The translations under genes and the position numbers were made by a program. Under the pieces are notes generated by a model. That model was given only the letters and a program-made list of their open reading frames with translations, made no database searches and was not told where the DNA came from. DNA of 64,000 nt from Cyclaneusma minus (Eukaryota; Ascomycota; Leotiomycetes; Marthamycetales; Marthamycetaceae): the NCBI GenBank assembly GCA_037179335.1, contig JAKZHN010000049.1, forward strand, positions 170,398 to 234,397, in the 5' to 3' direction. Positions 22,886 to 33,747 of the stretch are shown here, one piece after another. Within the stretch, counting starts at the first letter, position 1. Every line of letters starts with the position of its first letter.

Positions 22886-23663
22886 TAAGGCCAATCACCA
22901 AATCAATGTTATGAGGTTAATGAAGCTACTTCTCACACGTGTCGAGCGCCTTGGGATGCTGCAAGTGATTCTTCCGACTTTCCCAAAGTGCATAGGTATA
23001 TTGCCGAAGAAACACGGCGAGGGCTATGAAAGAGTGTCTGGATACTCTGCTTGTCACTTAATAGTGGCGACTCGACGCGAAGTCCTGTGTGCTGTCGAGT
23101 GTTCAGGATCAGTCGATGAACGGCTTGAGAATTGCCCCTGAATAGACAACAGCGGCTCTAATCTGTAGCCCTTGTCCTAAGGAAAGCACAGTGCCAAGTT
23201 GGGAATACGGGGCTCACGAAAGTGCTGATCTCACCGTGAGCCTGTCTATCCCATGAGCTTCCCATTTTTCCTACACGAATCTCTTGAACACCTCACATCT
23301 GTTCAGAATTCAGATGTGATTGTGAATTCACAATCACAAAGACCCTCTTGGTAAGTGCGATTTCGACCTCATGATCTTCCGCTTATAAAACCATTGGGAA
23401 TAGAAAGGTCTATTCATTTTTCATCAGGGGGTCTGGAACCATGCAGATTCCAAGTCATGATATCTCATTCCTCTGGGTTGCCCCAAAGGTAAAACAAAGC
23501 AGCAAGATGCAAAATGAAGCCCAACTCCTCCTAAACGCTGCAGCCATATCCGATATCCCTTATGCCCACCGCCGAAACCCTCACCGCTACAACTACATGC
23601 TCACCAAGTCTTCTCATACAACACCTCGCCAGCATCTACACGAAACCAACCACTCCAAACACA
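22886..23663. other. Intergenic between convergent Nog2 and UGD
   Basis: About 780 bp joining two 3' ends. It holds no gene, but it contains a compound palindrome at 23293-23338, listed separately. Confidence 0.5.
23293..23338. repeat. Compound perfect palindrome
   Basis: Two overlapping inverted repeats. TCACATCTG (23293-23301) pairs with CAGATGTGA (23311-23319) across a 9-nt loop. Positions 23315-23338 form a perfect 24-bp palindrome centred on GAATTC, whose left half is TGTGATTGTGAA. The two share the TGTGA segment, so they are alternative folds. It sits between two convergent genes. A dimeric protein site or a two-way transcription-end structure are both possible. Confidence 0.8.
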
Positions 23664-25845
23664 TCAACCGCCCATCCTCCCAATTCCCAGGACCTTAACA
23701 CCCAGCTCCCGCATCCCCTTTTCCTCCACTACACCCCTTCCATCAAAAACCCACTTTGGCACATCCAAACCTGACGCAACCCGCGCCCAGTCCAGCACCT
23801 GCTTTCCTGCCATCTTCTCCACCCCTGTCTGCTTCTCCTCGGCTTCCTCCAGACAATCGAAGCACGAAGCTTCGCACGGCTTGGGCACATTGAGATATTC
23901 CAACTCAGCCTTTGGCACCACAAGGTCAACAGGCGAAGCTTCTGCTGGCATCACAGCCACCTTGCCGTCCGCCTTGGTTGGCTTGCAAAGCACTGGGGCA
24001 CTAGCACTTCGAAACTCATCGCAGTCCGTCAGCACCAGCACCGCACTTGAGTTCTCGCATGCTTTGTACGGATCCGTGCACAACATGATGGGTCCCTCGG
24101 GTGCAAAGATGCTCGAGCCGCTGCTGTTATAGTCCACGCCGAGGAAGCGCGCGATCTCACGCCTCACCATCTCTGGCTTGCAGCAAGGATCATACACGGC
24201 AATCTCCCTCGGGCCCTCCTCAAGCAACGCTTTAATGATTGCTGGCGCCAGCGAATCCCTCGTATCGCCCGTATCTTTTTTGAATGCGAAGCCCAGAATG
24301 CTAATCTTCTTGTTTGTCAAAGAACCATTGAGACAGCGTATGACGTTTCGCACATAGCGCTCGTGCTGGTATTCATTGATGGACACTACAGAGCGCCAGT
24401 ACTCAGCCACTTCGGGCAGGTCAAGAGACGAGGCGAGGTAGACGAGACTGAGGATGTCTTTGCGGAAGCACGAGCCGCCAAAGCCAATTCCGGCGTTCAG
24501 ATATTTGGGTCCAATGCGCGGATCGAGACCTACTGCGCGCGAAATTTCAGTGATGGAGGCACCGGTTTTCTCGCAAATGGCCGAGATACTATTGATGCTG
24601 CTGATGCGCTGGGCGAGCATGGCGTTAGCGACGAGCTTGGCAAGCTCGGAGGACCACACGTTGATGGTTATGATCTTGGGGATGGGCACCCAGGAGGCGT
24701 AGATATCGGCCAGAGCGGCCGCCGCAGCGTGGCCCGCTGGTGTATCCTCTGAGCCGATTAGCACGCGGCTTGGGGATTCCAGGTCGGCAATGGCTGTTCC
24801 TTCGGCGAGAAATTCGGGGTTGGAGAGGACTTGGAAGGGGACGCCCGGCCGATGAGAAGCGAGCTGTATTCTGGTTAGTATGCCCATGCTCGATGTGATA
24901 TCAAGATGCGATTTCAGTCAGGGGAAGAACAATTCTTGGACCCCCGGCAAGTGGTTCAGAGCAGCTTACAATCTTGTATATCAGATCTGCAGTTCCACAC
25001 GGCACAGTGCTCTTTTCCACCAATATGGCGCCTGGCTTTGCGTGCATTGCAAGCTCCCTGACTGCCCCTTCCAATGCGCTCATGTCTGTCGCGCAACCTC
25101 CGCCGATTCCTCTTGCTTTCGTGGGAGTATTCACAGCAAGGAATATCAGGTCTGCAGCTCTGATAGAGCCCGAGATGTCGGTTGAGAAGAACAAGTTGGG
25201 TTGACGGTCCGATCCAAGTTGCTCATCTTCGCCGGTGGCTTCGCTGTCGGCGGGTTGGCTCGAAGATTGCGGCAATTTCCGAGCCTTCGTTCCGTCGCGC
25301 GCCAATCGAACGACCTCATGAAGTCCGTTTTCGTGGATGGGTAGATGGTTGGACTGCCACCTTCGGATGCGAGACTCATCTCGATCAACTACGGTTACTC
25401 GAACCGAGGGGTTATGCTTGGCTACCACTGCAGCAGACGGACCTCCTGAAATGTTGGGAAACAAAGTCAGCACATCTGCAGTATGATCCAAGTTCTTCAA
25501 TTCGGCGCATGACTCCCGAGGCTGTTGGTGGTAAGAGTTCGCTGGAAAAGGCGATCACGTCTCTGACGGCTGGCACAGAGCACCACCTGCGTCTCTCAAA
25601 ATACCCTCTCAGCACTTGCTTGGAGTGGGTAATGAATAGTTCCAATTCAGACTCCAAGTTCGGTAGGAAAGCCACATACCGACATAGCCCGCGCCTATGC
25701 AGCAGATGTTTCGAACAACCGAGGGGCCCAGCTCGAAGGCATCGATCAACTGGGTAGCTTGCAAGACCGGGCTGAAAGTCAAGCTCCCATCGGGCGTAGT
25801 CGGCGCCGTGGAGGCATCGTTGGAACGACTGTCGTACTCAGCCAT
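23664..25845 (-). CDS. UDP-glucose 6-dehydrogenase
   Basis: Minus-strand exons 25845-25680, 25445-24970 and 24863-23664 join in frame to about 613 residues. The enzyme oxidises UDP-glucose to UDP-glucuronate with two NAD+. After a roughly 45-residue N-terminal extension comes the Rossmann signature NICCIGAGYVGGPSAAVVA (an intron falls inside it), then VEKSTVPCGTA, then VLSNPEFLAEGTAIADLESPSRVLIG. The catalytic-cysteine block is GIGFGGSCFRKDILSLVYL, and the second Rossmann domain begins ISILGFAFKKDTGDTRDSLA. C-terminal substrate-domain text (VLVLTDCDEF) is present. All key residues seen are intact. It is divergent from a GT4 glycosyltransferase across 2 kb. UDP-glucuronate feeds glucuronic-acid glycans or glycolipids; which one applies here is unknown. 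Confidence 0.92.
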
Positions 25846-27879
25846 GGTCTTGTCCGTGGACGACCTAACCCTCCTCCGCAAACGCAAGATCACCTTGCAA
25901 GCTATGGTTACTGCGGGACGAGCCTCGTCCGCGGTCTTGGAGGAAGTGAGATGAAGCGGAAGAGCGGACTCGAGCGATACGAGGGCTTAGCCTTCTCTTC
26001 AAAACTCAGGTGAGCAGGAGAAAGTGTGTGATTCGCGTGAATGGCACGAGCTTGGCCAATTGCTTATCGCGAGGCTGGAGCTGGGCTGGTATGCCGGATG
26101 TGAAAAGACAAAGAATGTGCGGGAAGAGGGGAGTGGATGCTTGGTTTTGGGTCGGAAGCAGGTACTTTCGAAGTTCAAGAAGTAATGGCAAGGGGAAAGG
26201 GGGGGAAGCGCAAGTATGTAAAGGAAGAAGTCGGGATAGACTTGACGGGAGGGGAAAAAAAGATATAGTCTTGTCATGAGTAGCCGGTAGGTACTTTCGG
26301 TGACACACGTGCGTGCTTGTTAACCCCCACACAGTACATACAGGCTCCCGCACCACTTACACAGACAAAGACACTGGGATGATATTGCAATCTCCATTTG
26401 CCATCAGCTGGGCGCAGGCAGCAGGAATGATAGGCAGCTTGGCCGGCGGTTGATCATCTCCTGCTGTCACTCAGCAGGCCACCTCTGGGTGTGGCAGAGG
26501 AGGATGAGATGCAAGCACAGCAGTGTTGGAAAGCGAAGCAGGCCCTCGTACGCTTTCCCCACACTGCACCCGCAGACAGACGTGCAAGGGTTCTCGTCGG
26601 GAATCCAGGCCTTGGGGATCATAAGGGAAGACATGTCAATGCAGAGGACATTGCAAGGCCGAGGCCAAGCGTCTCTCGGCCAAGGCAAGGAGGCACACGA
26701 ACAGCTCTCTTGCCGTCGTGTTGCCGTCGCATGACGTCTCTCGAAGGCAGTGCCTGTCAGGTCGCCGTTATCGTCGCATTCGGCAGGCGAGGCGGGCACG
26801 ACTCAAGGCCAGTCAAGCAGAGGGCGTCGTTGACATGTGTGTGTTGCGGTGGACGAGGTGGTGGTCTGGAGGGCGAGCGAAGATGTTCCACCAGTGACGG
26901 CGCTGCAGGGTCCACGAGGCTGAATCAACGTTTCTGATAGAGCGGGAAGCCGATAACGAATGTGCGCGCTGCCGAGGCTGGCTAGTGACGCACGTGCGCC
27001 AATCGCTGGCCTGCCTTCTGGCTGCGTCGACTCGCTCCCGGAGCTTGCTACACATCATATACGCTTGTCTGCACTACACGTAGTTCTCTTCGCGTTGTAC
27101 CGGCGAAGTTGCTGTACAACATGATGCAGGGAGCTTGGTCCAAGTGAGTGGGGTCGCGGCGGACATTTCTGAATCTCATCCACGCATGCGACTTGAAGAT
27201 ATGCGGCTGCGTCAACGAGGAATGTCTGCCAAGTCAAGAGACTCACAAAAGTGCCGGATAAAATGCTGAGTTCTGCCGCATCAAGCTGTCGTTACTTTGC
27301 TTTACCCCGTCCGGTGACCGCTCCAGAGTCGTTCTACGGTTCTGGTCAGTCTGAGCCATCCACGTCCTGAATAAGTCGAAGGCGCTCTCCTTTCTCTTCT
27401 CTCCCCCGTCGCCGCATTTCCCTACTCTCATTTCTGTCTCTCCGCAAAACCTCGGGCCAATAGGAAGCCTGCATTGCTCCCATATTGCCGTCCCCTGCTG
27501 CCATTGGACTCGCATCGTCGCCGCACAAAGACGCCACGGCTAAAATGCTTTGAACTGAGCTGTGGAGCTGCAGTCTGCACCAGCTCTGTGTGACTTGCTT
27601 CTCCAATATCTATCACAGCCAGCGGCCCTTGCTCGGACTTCTCCCCCTCTTGTCGCCTCCCACCTGTCAAGTGTCTCATTCTTTCCCCGATGATGCTCAT
27701 CATCTGACGCGGGAAGAACAAACTACATACCTGCTACGGCTTCATCATTTACTACAAGTCCTGCTTCTTCTTCTTCTTCTGCCTGTGTTTGTACACCTCC
27801 ATCGAATACCAAGTTTTCAGCTTTGTGCGAAACTTCACATTGAGTCTGCCCTACTACTTCCTGGCCCTTCTCACCAATT
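25846..27879. promoter_or_regulatory. Long divergent promoter, UGD / GT4, with two CACGTG sites
   Basis: 2.0 kb between the starts of UDP-glucose dehydrogenase (minus) and the GT4 gene (plus). CACGTG hexamers occur at 26306-26311 and 26991-26996. The second is the stronger core GCACGTGC. CACGTG is bound by fungal bHLH regulators, including Pho4/NUC-1-type phosphate regulators. About one such hexamer per 4 kb is expected by chance, so two is only suggestive. A short CTT run lies near 27,765-27,780, just before the GT4 start. No coding content was recognised. Confidence 0.45.
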
Positions 27880-29445
27880 ATGGCGACGGACGTGAAGCCG
27901 GACGCTCGAGGGAAAAGTGTGGAGCAGCGCCAGGAACAGATCAAATATACTCTGCCATTTCCAGAGGCTTTGAGGGGAAAGAAACTGCTGCTTGCGACTG
28001 AATCGTTGGGGCCAGTCAATGGGGTTTCAAGAACAACATCAAACCTGATTCGCTACCTGCGAGATCATGAAGTCGATATTGCCGTGGTTGCACCTCAGCA
28101 AGGCCATCGATTGAGCTCGACAACCGTGACAAGAGATGCATTCGGGCATGAAGGACTCGAAATTCGACTACACGGCTACCCACTCCCCTACGACCCCACG
28201 CTTTCCGTAGTCTTCCCCTTCAGGATCGACCGTCTTTTCCAACGCACCTTCGACCCCGATCTAATCTACCTCGCCAGCCCTGCCTCCCTCGGTTTTCAAA
28301 TTCTCCTCGAGCTCCGCGGTCTTCGCCAAAAGCCCCCGGTTCTCCTCAACTTTCAAACAGACCTCTCAGCATACTGCGAGATCCTCTTCCCCTACCCACT
28401 TGACCAATGGGCGACTTTTGTTTTCCGCTGGGTCCAAGGCTATCTCTTCAAACACCCTTCCGTCCGCACCATCTTCTATCCTTCATCCTACGTCGCCCAG
28501 TATCTTGTTCGCGCCGGCGTTCCGGAAAACAAGATGCAATGCCTGCGTCGAGGCGTGCAGACTGACTTATTCAACCCCTCGCGACGAGACGAAAGCTACC
28601 GCTCGGAACTAGCTCCTAACAAAGAGCTCATCCTGCTCTCGGTAGCCCGTCTCGCGCCTGAGAAGGGCTACGAATTTCTCGCCAAAGTCGCCACCTCCCT
28701 GGCTGACAAGAAAGTCCCTTTCAAGCTGTTGGTTGTTGGTGGAAATCGCAATCCGGCCGTTGCGGAAACCATCCATGACATGTTCTCAACCCCCGTGTTG
28801 CAGGGCAAGGTCACGTTTACCGGCCTTTTGGAGGGCGAGATGCTGGCAAGGGCGTATGCTAGTGCCGATGTGTTCTTGCATAGCTCGATTACAGAGACAT
28901 TTGGACTGGTGGTGTTGGAGGCTATGGCGAGTGGCATCCCCGTGGTAGCTCGCAATGAAGGCGGACCGTCGGAGATTGTAGCCCATGATGAGTCGGGCTA
29001 CTTGGTTGATCCGGATGACTTGGACACGTTTGTGTCACGTGTACAGAAGCTGGGTGAGGATGAGAGGTTGCGCGAGGAGATGGGTAAAAAGGGGACGGAG
29101 CTGGCGGCGAAGGCGACGTGGGAGAAGATCAATAATCAGGTTGCGTGGCAGCTTGCCGGTGCTTTGGAGCCGGAGACGACAGTAGTAGATGGAGCAGAGG
29201 GCGATGCCGAGGATGGCGATGCTACGGATGCTACAAGACTGGTGACTGCGGTTCCTAAGGATCAGACTGTGCCGTATACCACAAGGCCAGTGATGTCAGT
29301 GCTGTGGGGACTGTGGGAGAAGGCCAGAATCTTGGCTGCGGGAGCCATTATCCACGGCGTTTGGGCTGGTCTGATCGTCACGTGGGTCATGGTACAGGCG
29401 GTTCAGTTGTTCAGGAAGGCCGTCTGGAAAGTGCGCGTTTTCTGA
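27880..29445 (+). CDS. GT4-family glycosyltransferase with C-terminal membrane anchor
   Basis: Single exon, 521 residues. The N-terminal GT-B domain has KKLLLATESLGPVNGVSRTTSNLIRYLRDHEVDIAVVAPQQG, the acceptor-side glycine-rich loop of GT4 enzymes. The C-terminal domain has ELILLSVARLAPEKGYEFLAKV, LLVVGGNRNP and VTFTGLLEGEMLARAYASADVFLHSSITETFGLVVLEAMASG. The last includes the EX7E nucleotide-sugar motif (ETFGLVVLE). It resembles GDP-mannose-dependent mannosyltransferases and SQD2-type lipid glycosyltransferases. The last roughly 45 residues are hydrophobic (ILAAGAIIHGVWAGLIVTWVMVQAVQLF) with a basic end, so membrane attachment with the catalytic domains in the cytosol is likely. The donor sugar cannot be read from sequence. 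The adjacent UDP-glucose dehydrogenase makes UDP-glucuronate a candidate. Confidence 0.88.
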   Translation: MATDVKPDARGKSVEQRQEQIKYTLPFPEALRGKKLLLATESLGPVNGVSRTTSNLIRYLRDHEVDIAVVAPQQGHRLSSTTVTRDAFGHEGLEIRLHGYPLPYDPTLSVVFPFRIDRLFQRTFDPDLIYLASPASLGFQILLELRGLRQKPPVLLNFQTDLSAYCEILFPYPLDQWATFVFRWVQGYLFKHPSVRTIFYPSSYVAQYLVRAGVPENKMQCLRRGVQTDLFNPSRRDESYRSELAPNKELILLSVARLAPEKGYEFLAKVATSLADKKVPFKLLVVGGNRNPAVAETIHDMFSTPVLQGKVTFTGLLEGEMLARAYASADVFLHSSITETFGLVVLEAMASGIPVVARNEGGPSEIVAHDESGYLVDPDDLDTFVSRVQKLGEDERLREEMGKKGTELAAKATWEKINNQVAWQLAGALEPETTVVDGAEGDAEDGDATDATRLVTAVPKDQTVPYTTRPVMSVLWGLWEKARILAAGAIIHGVWAGLIVTWVMVQAVQLFRKAVWKVRVF

Positions 29446-30150
29446 GGATATACTTGTTTGTGAGAGGGTTTGGTAGCCATGCTGTTATCAGCTGCGGACT
29501 GGAGGCCGAGGGAGGCGGTGGCGGAATTTGCATGGTCTTTGTTGAGTATATCATGTGGGAAAGGGGGTTGGGCGTTGGATCATTTCTTGCCATTGGGTTT
29601 CATGGAGAGGATGAGCGGAGAGGTCCTCGAGGCTTGTACATAAAGGGTGTGCTACTGCATACCTAGATACCCTCAAGACTCAAAGTCCAAACAATGCAAG
29701 CAGGAAGCGTGGAAGTGAGTGCACCGGGTATTTCTTGGGGGGCGAGCTAGATCCGGTCTGGAGCTTCAAAATGCAGGAAAAGCTAGTCCTGATCTTGCTC
29801 GTACTATCTCAGGGTCGTCGCAAACATGCAATCCGGCATTTCTTGCATTCTCCTTGTCCTCGAGGCTCTGAAAAAAGTGAAAGAGCTGGAGCTTATTCAT
29901 TATGAATGAGGTAGGTTTGAGAAATTAGAGTCATAACTAATAAAAGATACATTCCCGAATTGCATTGGTCCCGTAGCTTACTAGCTCCATGTCAATTCTT
30001 ACGACGATGTTCAGCCTCGCGTGAGCTCCCCAGTCAAACTCGCCAGCCTTGCGGTATTTGCCTGTGCAGTGTGCTTCCCCATCTGCCCTTTCTCCCACCT
30101 CTCCCAGCATATTGAGACCTGGTCAGCTCCTCAATCCACCGGCAGCCAAC
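29446..30150. other. Intergenic with one degenerate repeat arm
   Basis: Separates the GT4 gene from CFIm25. It includes a 56-bp sequence at 29735-29790 related to the ends of the MITE-like element near 54.4-54.8 kb. No gene recognised. Confidence 0.45.
29735..29790 (+). repeat. Solo MITE-type terminal repeat
   Basis: Begins CTTGGGGGGCGAGCTAGATC and continues with CCGGTCTGGAGCTTCAAAA and GGAAAAGCTAGTCC. It aligns by eye along its length with the left arm of the element at 54446 (TTTGGGGTGAGCTAAATCCG, then GATTGGAGCTTTGAA and GGGACAAGCTAAGCC). No opposite arm was found nearby, so this looks like a remnant or a deleted copy. Confidence 0.55.
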
Positions 30151-31014
30151 ATGTCGACCATAACGACTACCGCTCTGCAGACCTCCTACCCGCCGATTCT
30201 GCCCAAGTCCTTCAACGCCAACCAGCCCAAGACCATCCGCCTGTACCCGCTGTCCAACTACACCTTTGGCACCAAAGAGAACCAGCCCGAAGAAGATCCC
30301 TCGGTGCTGGCGCGTCTCAAGCGCCTCGAGGAACACTACGACCAATATGGCATGCGCAGAACCTGTGAGGGCATTTTAGTCTGCCACGAGCACAACCACC
30401 CGCACATTCTCATGCTGCAGATCGCGAACGCCTTCTTCAAGCTGCCGGGCGACTACCTGCGCCATGACGATGATGAAGTTGAGGGTTTCAAGTCGCGCCT
30501 GAATGAGAGACTGGCGCCTGTAGGCACCCAATTCAGCGGCGAGGGCGTCAATGATGAGTGGGAAATTGGCGACACGCTGGCCCAATGGTGGAGGCCGAAT
30601 TTCGAGACCTTCATGTACCCATTCATCCCGGCGCACGTCTCGAGACCGAAGGAGTGCAAGAAGCTGTACTTCATCCAGCTTCCACGCCAAAGTGCGTGAC
30701 TACCACCAAACACACGAGCTTCAATTGACTGACAGTTGGCAGAGGTTTTGAGCGTCCCCAAGAACATGAAGCTGCTTGCGGTCCCACTGTTCGAGCTCTA
30801 CGACAACACGGCGCGATACGGACCTCAGTTATCCGCCATTCCCCACCTTCTCTCGCGATATAACTTCGAGTTCGTGGATGAAGAAGGCAATGCCGTTGCT
30901 GTGACACCAGGAGGAGGACCAGATGACTACGTGCCCAAGACCAAGGTACTGGCTGGCGGGACGGAGAACGGCGACAACATCAAGCAGGAGCACGAGGGGA
31001 ACGGCGTTCAATGA
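30151..31014 (+). CDS. Cleavage factor Im 25-kDa subunit (CPSF5/NUDT21)
   Basis: Exons 30151-30691 and 30743-31014 give about 270 residues. The core reads TIRLYPLSNYTFGTKENQPEEDPSVLARLKRLEEHYDQYGMRRTCEGILVCHEHNHPHILMLQI. The Nudix-like fold follows: FFKLPGDYLRHDDDEVEGFKSRLNERLAP, DEWEIGDTLAQWWRPNFETFMYPFIPAHVSRPKECKKLYFIQLP and MKLLAVPLFELYDNTARYGPQLSAIPHLLSRYNFEFVDE. In the known family the Nudix helix lacks catalytic glutamates and the protein binds UGUA elements in pre-mRNA, directing 3'-end cleavage and poly(A)-site choice in the nucleus. The roughly 40-residue acidic/glycine-rich tail is extra. The splice junction restores K-V-L-S-V-P-K-N-M-K. Intact. Confidence 0.95.
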
Positions 31015-31360
31015 GCGATATGCACGGGTTTGGCGTTTGGAGAAAAGGCGGCTTTCCCAGAATTCAAAGCAATATACCAAAAGCAGAGGACTTGTCACTG
31101 CAAGTTTGAGCATTGACTCGATTGAGAGGAAGCTTTACTCTGGGACTCCCTCGCCTCATCCTTCGCAAAACCACTGATGAAAGCAACAGCAACATATAAT
31201 ATCTCAAATTCTCAATCCCTGGATCCCAGTATAATCGTTGCTACGCACCTTATATACCTTACTCTTGAACATTTTCGTGACTTGGATCGCGGGATATGAC
31301 GTCGGTCTAGGAATCGACCCACTGCCCCTCCAAAATAACTCACCGCGAAGCTCCAAAGCC
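31015..31360. other. Short intergenic gap, nothing recognised
   Basis: 346 bp between tandem plus-strand genes. It should hold the 3' end of the CFIm25 transcript and the promoter of the YjbQ-like gene. Confidence 0.4.
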
Positions 31361-32303
31361 ATGCCCGAATTCTACGAACTCGACATCAACAAACCCGCAA
31401 TTTCCCCCGCCGAGGAGGAAGAAGAACCGTCGCTACCTGCAGCCAAGCACTCGTCGCGACCATCCGAGTCCCAATTCTTTACAAGCTCAACAACGAACAT
31501 CCTCCTGCTTTCCCTCCTCCTCTGCTGTTTCTTCCCCAGCCTCTTCCACTCCGCCCTCACCACCAGCCTGCGCCTCCTCACCATCCCACTCCCCTTCCTC
31601 GCGCCTCTCCTCTCGCCTCTCTCATCCACATCCGCGCGATCCCTCGTTCCCAATTCCGGCGACATCTACCCTGCAGAGACGATGTCTTCCTCCTGGACTT
31701 CCAAGACAATCTCCCTCCCCTCGCGCGCCCGCGGCAGCTACCTCATAACCGACCACATCGTGTCCTCGATCCCCGAAATCAAAGACTACAAAGTCGGCCT
31801 GCTGAATTTGTTCATGCAGCATACCAGTGCCGCGCTGAGCTTGAATGAGAACTGGGACGAGGATGTGAGGGCCGATATGAGCGATGCTCTGGATCGGATC
31901 GTGCCGGAGGACCACAAGGGGGATTTGTATAGGCACAGCTGTGAAGGTATGTTGCTATCAATGTTTGAAGGCGCTTGAAGTTGTGAAGTACCGGGGGCTC
32001 TACATGTCAGCGGGAGTGAAGGATAGGTGGATGTATGAAGGAAAGGATGATGCGGATGTCTTGACAGAAGACTTCGAGAGTTGCTTGGGAACGAATCTGA
32101 ATGCTGATGTTTCTTTACGGTCTACAGGCAAGGATGACATGCCGGCACACGTCAAGAGCGCACTGATTGGCGCCAGTGTCACGATCCCCATTCGCGACGG
32201 GAAGCTGATGACGGGTACATGGCAGGGCATCTGGCATCTGGAGTTCAGGAGAGCGAAGCACACGAGGAATGTGGTGGCTACCATCCAGGGAGAGAAGAGG
32301 TAA
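31361..32303 (+). CDS. YjbQ/UPF0047-family protein with N-terminal extension
   Basis: Exons 31361-31946 and 32128-32303. The conserved domain (about 146 residues from the internal ATG at 31682, MSSSWTSKTI) reads GSYLITDHIVSSIPEIKDYKVGLLNLFMQHTSAALSLNENWDEDVRADM, then VPEDHKGDLYRHSCEGKDDMPAHVKSALIGASVTIPIRDGKLMTGTWQGIWHLEFR. The HTSAALSxNEN, EGxDDMPAHxK and GTWQGI blocks are diagnostic of YjbQ. Bacterial YjbQ has weak thiamin-phosphate-synthase activity in vitro; the cellular role is unsettled. If translation begins at 31361 the protein is about 253 residues, with a hydrophobic stretch (NILLLSLLLCCFFPSLFHSAL and onward), a possible membrane or targeting segment. The usual family length favours 31682; I list the longer form because it is uninterrupted. 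The intron is 181 nt, long for this region. Confidence 0.85.
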
Positions 32304-32826
32304 AGCACTGCTTCGGAGTGCAGGAGGTTTTCCTTTGAGGTGGGCTGAGTGACACACATAAGGTCTAGACCGACGAACAGAATATAACTTGCGCTCCTTG
32401 TTCGCGATTTGCGGTCTTGCGCTTTGAGATTCATTTTGGCGAAAAGAGTCCGCAAACAGGCCACTGCCAGCTGTAGATTTCGAGTTGTTAAACAAAGCCA
32501 GAATCCAGATGGTTGGGAATAGTCCACCTTAAACTACTGGGAATAGTCCTGTAGAAATAATCAACAGTGAGAGCCTTTGAACCGTTCAATGAAGTAATTG
32601 GGACGAGACTCTCGGAAGTAAAAATCAAGGCCGAACGCCGGTTCTCTTCACCTGACTGTACATAAATGTTTTCATGGCATCACAACGTCAAAGGACTATG
32701 GCTTGCTTCGGAGCAATCCTGTGTGGCCGCAGAAGCGTGGAATCATGCTTCTGGTACGGTTCAACGGTCGCAGTCAAATATCTATGTACACCCAGACTTC
32801 CCCTTTTCCAGAACCCCCTTACCCCT
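32304..32826. other. Intergenic between convergent genes
   Basis: Region joining the 3' ends of the YjbQ-like gene and NDUFS6. No gene or repeat recognised. Confidence 0.4.
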
Positions 32827-33747
32827 TTACCGCTGTCCCAATGCTTCGTCTGTGATTCTTTGAGACTCTGGAACTTCAGCAGGGTGACCCAGAGGCTCGA
32901 GAGGATATGAGGTAGAAGGAAGAGATTCCAGATGCTTTCTGTGGTGTTCGTGGGCCTGTAATTGAAAGACTGTCAGCCCCAGATCACGCCCGATGTTCGC
33001 AAATGGCTTGGCCCTAACAGGACGACTTGAAGACCTCTCAAGGGCGGGAAAACTCACATATGGCAAGCCGCAGTAGGTGCACCAGCAAATCTGGGGCTTG
33101 TCGACGTTGATGAATATCCGAGGATGGCCAAGCGGTCCTCCTCCACCGTCGCACTCAACGGTCCTCTCGTGTACCCAGCGAACAGGCTGCTTGTGGATGA
33201 GCTCAATGGCTGCTTCTGGTGCAGGCTGTAAAATGTGTCAGTCATCAGTTCGCACAAAGTCCCAATCATGTCGCCAGATAGAGGAGAGGCTGTATGGAAT
33301 AACTCGTCCGTAGCTTCAAGCCAGCAGCCACCTCATGTTCTTCTCAGTAACATCTTCCCATCAGCAATCCTCAGATAGCTATACGGAAGTGCAACATCAG
33401 GAATGAAATGCAGCACGCACCTGCATTTCCATTATGGTCTGCTCGAACCTCGGGCCCGTCATAGCCTTCTCCCTCGGATTCTGACTCCTGCTCCAGACGC
33501 CCTTCCGGTTCGGCGCCTGCTGGACTCTCAGCTCTTCTCCCTTCTCAACCGACTCCTGGATTGGCGCATCGCGGTGCGGCGTCTCAATGGGCAATTCGTT
33601 CGTTTTGGAGACATTGGGCACGGGTTTGGGAGGGTTGGCGGTGTTGGTTTCGTACTGGTCGTTGGCCGAGAAGGCGTAGGTGCGGACTCGCGGGACCGAG
33701 AGCGCGGTGCGCCTGAGCAGCTGGCGGGAGAGGCGCGAGGAGATCAT
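32827..33747 (-). CDS. Complex I subunit NDUFS6 (13-kDa Zn protein)
   Basis: Minus-strand exons 33747-33421, 33225-33058 and 32955-32827 give about 207 residues. The ATG at 33747 opens MISSRLSRQLLRRTALSVPRVRTYAFS, a basic mitochondrial presequence. The zinc-binding CHCC domain follows: KQPVRWVHERTVECDGGGGPLGHPRIFINVDKPQICWCTYCGLPY. Its ligands are the Cys of VECDGG, the His of LGHPR and the two Cys of CWCTYCG-type text. The last exon (AHEHHRKHLESLPSTSYPLEP) is the expected fungal tail. Family knowledge: this subunit sits in the peripheral arm of NADH:ubiquinone oxidoreductase and binds zinc during N-module assembly. It shares a 356-bp divergent promoter with the Min8-like gene. Confidence 0.93.

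Noticed and set aside
22354..22901. Ser-rich minus-strand frames opposite the acidic Nog2 tail
   Set aside because: GAG/GAC codons read backward give Ser/Leu-rich text; this is not a gene.
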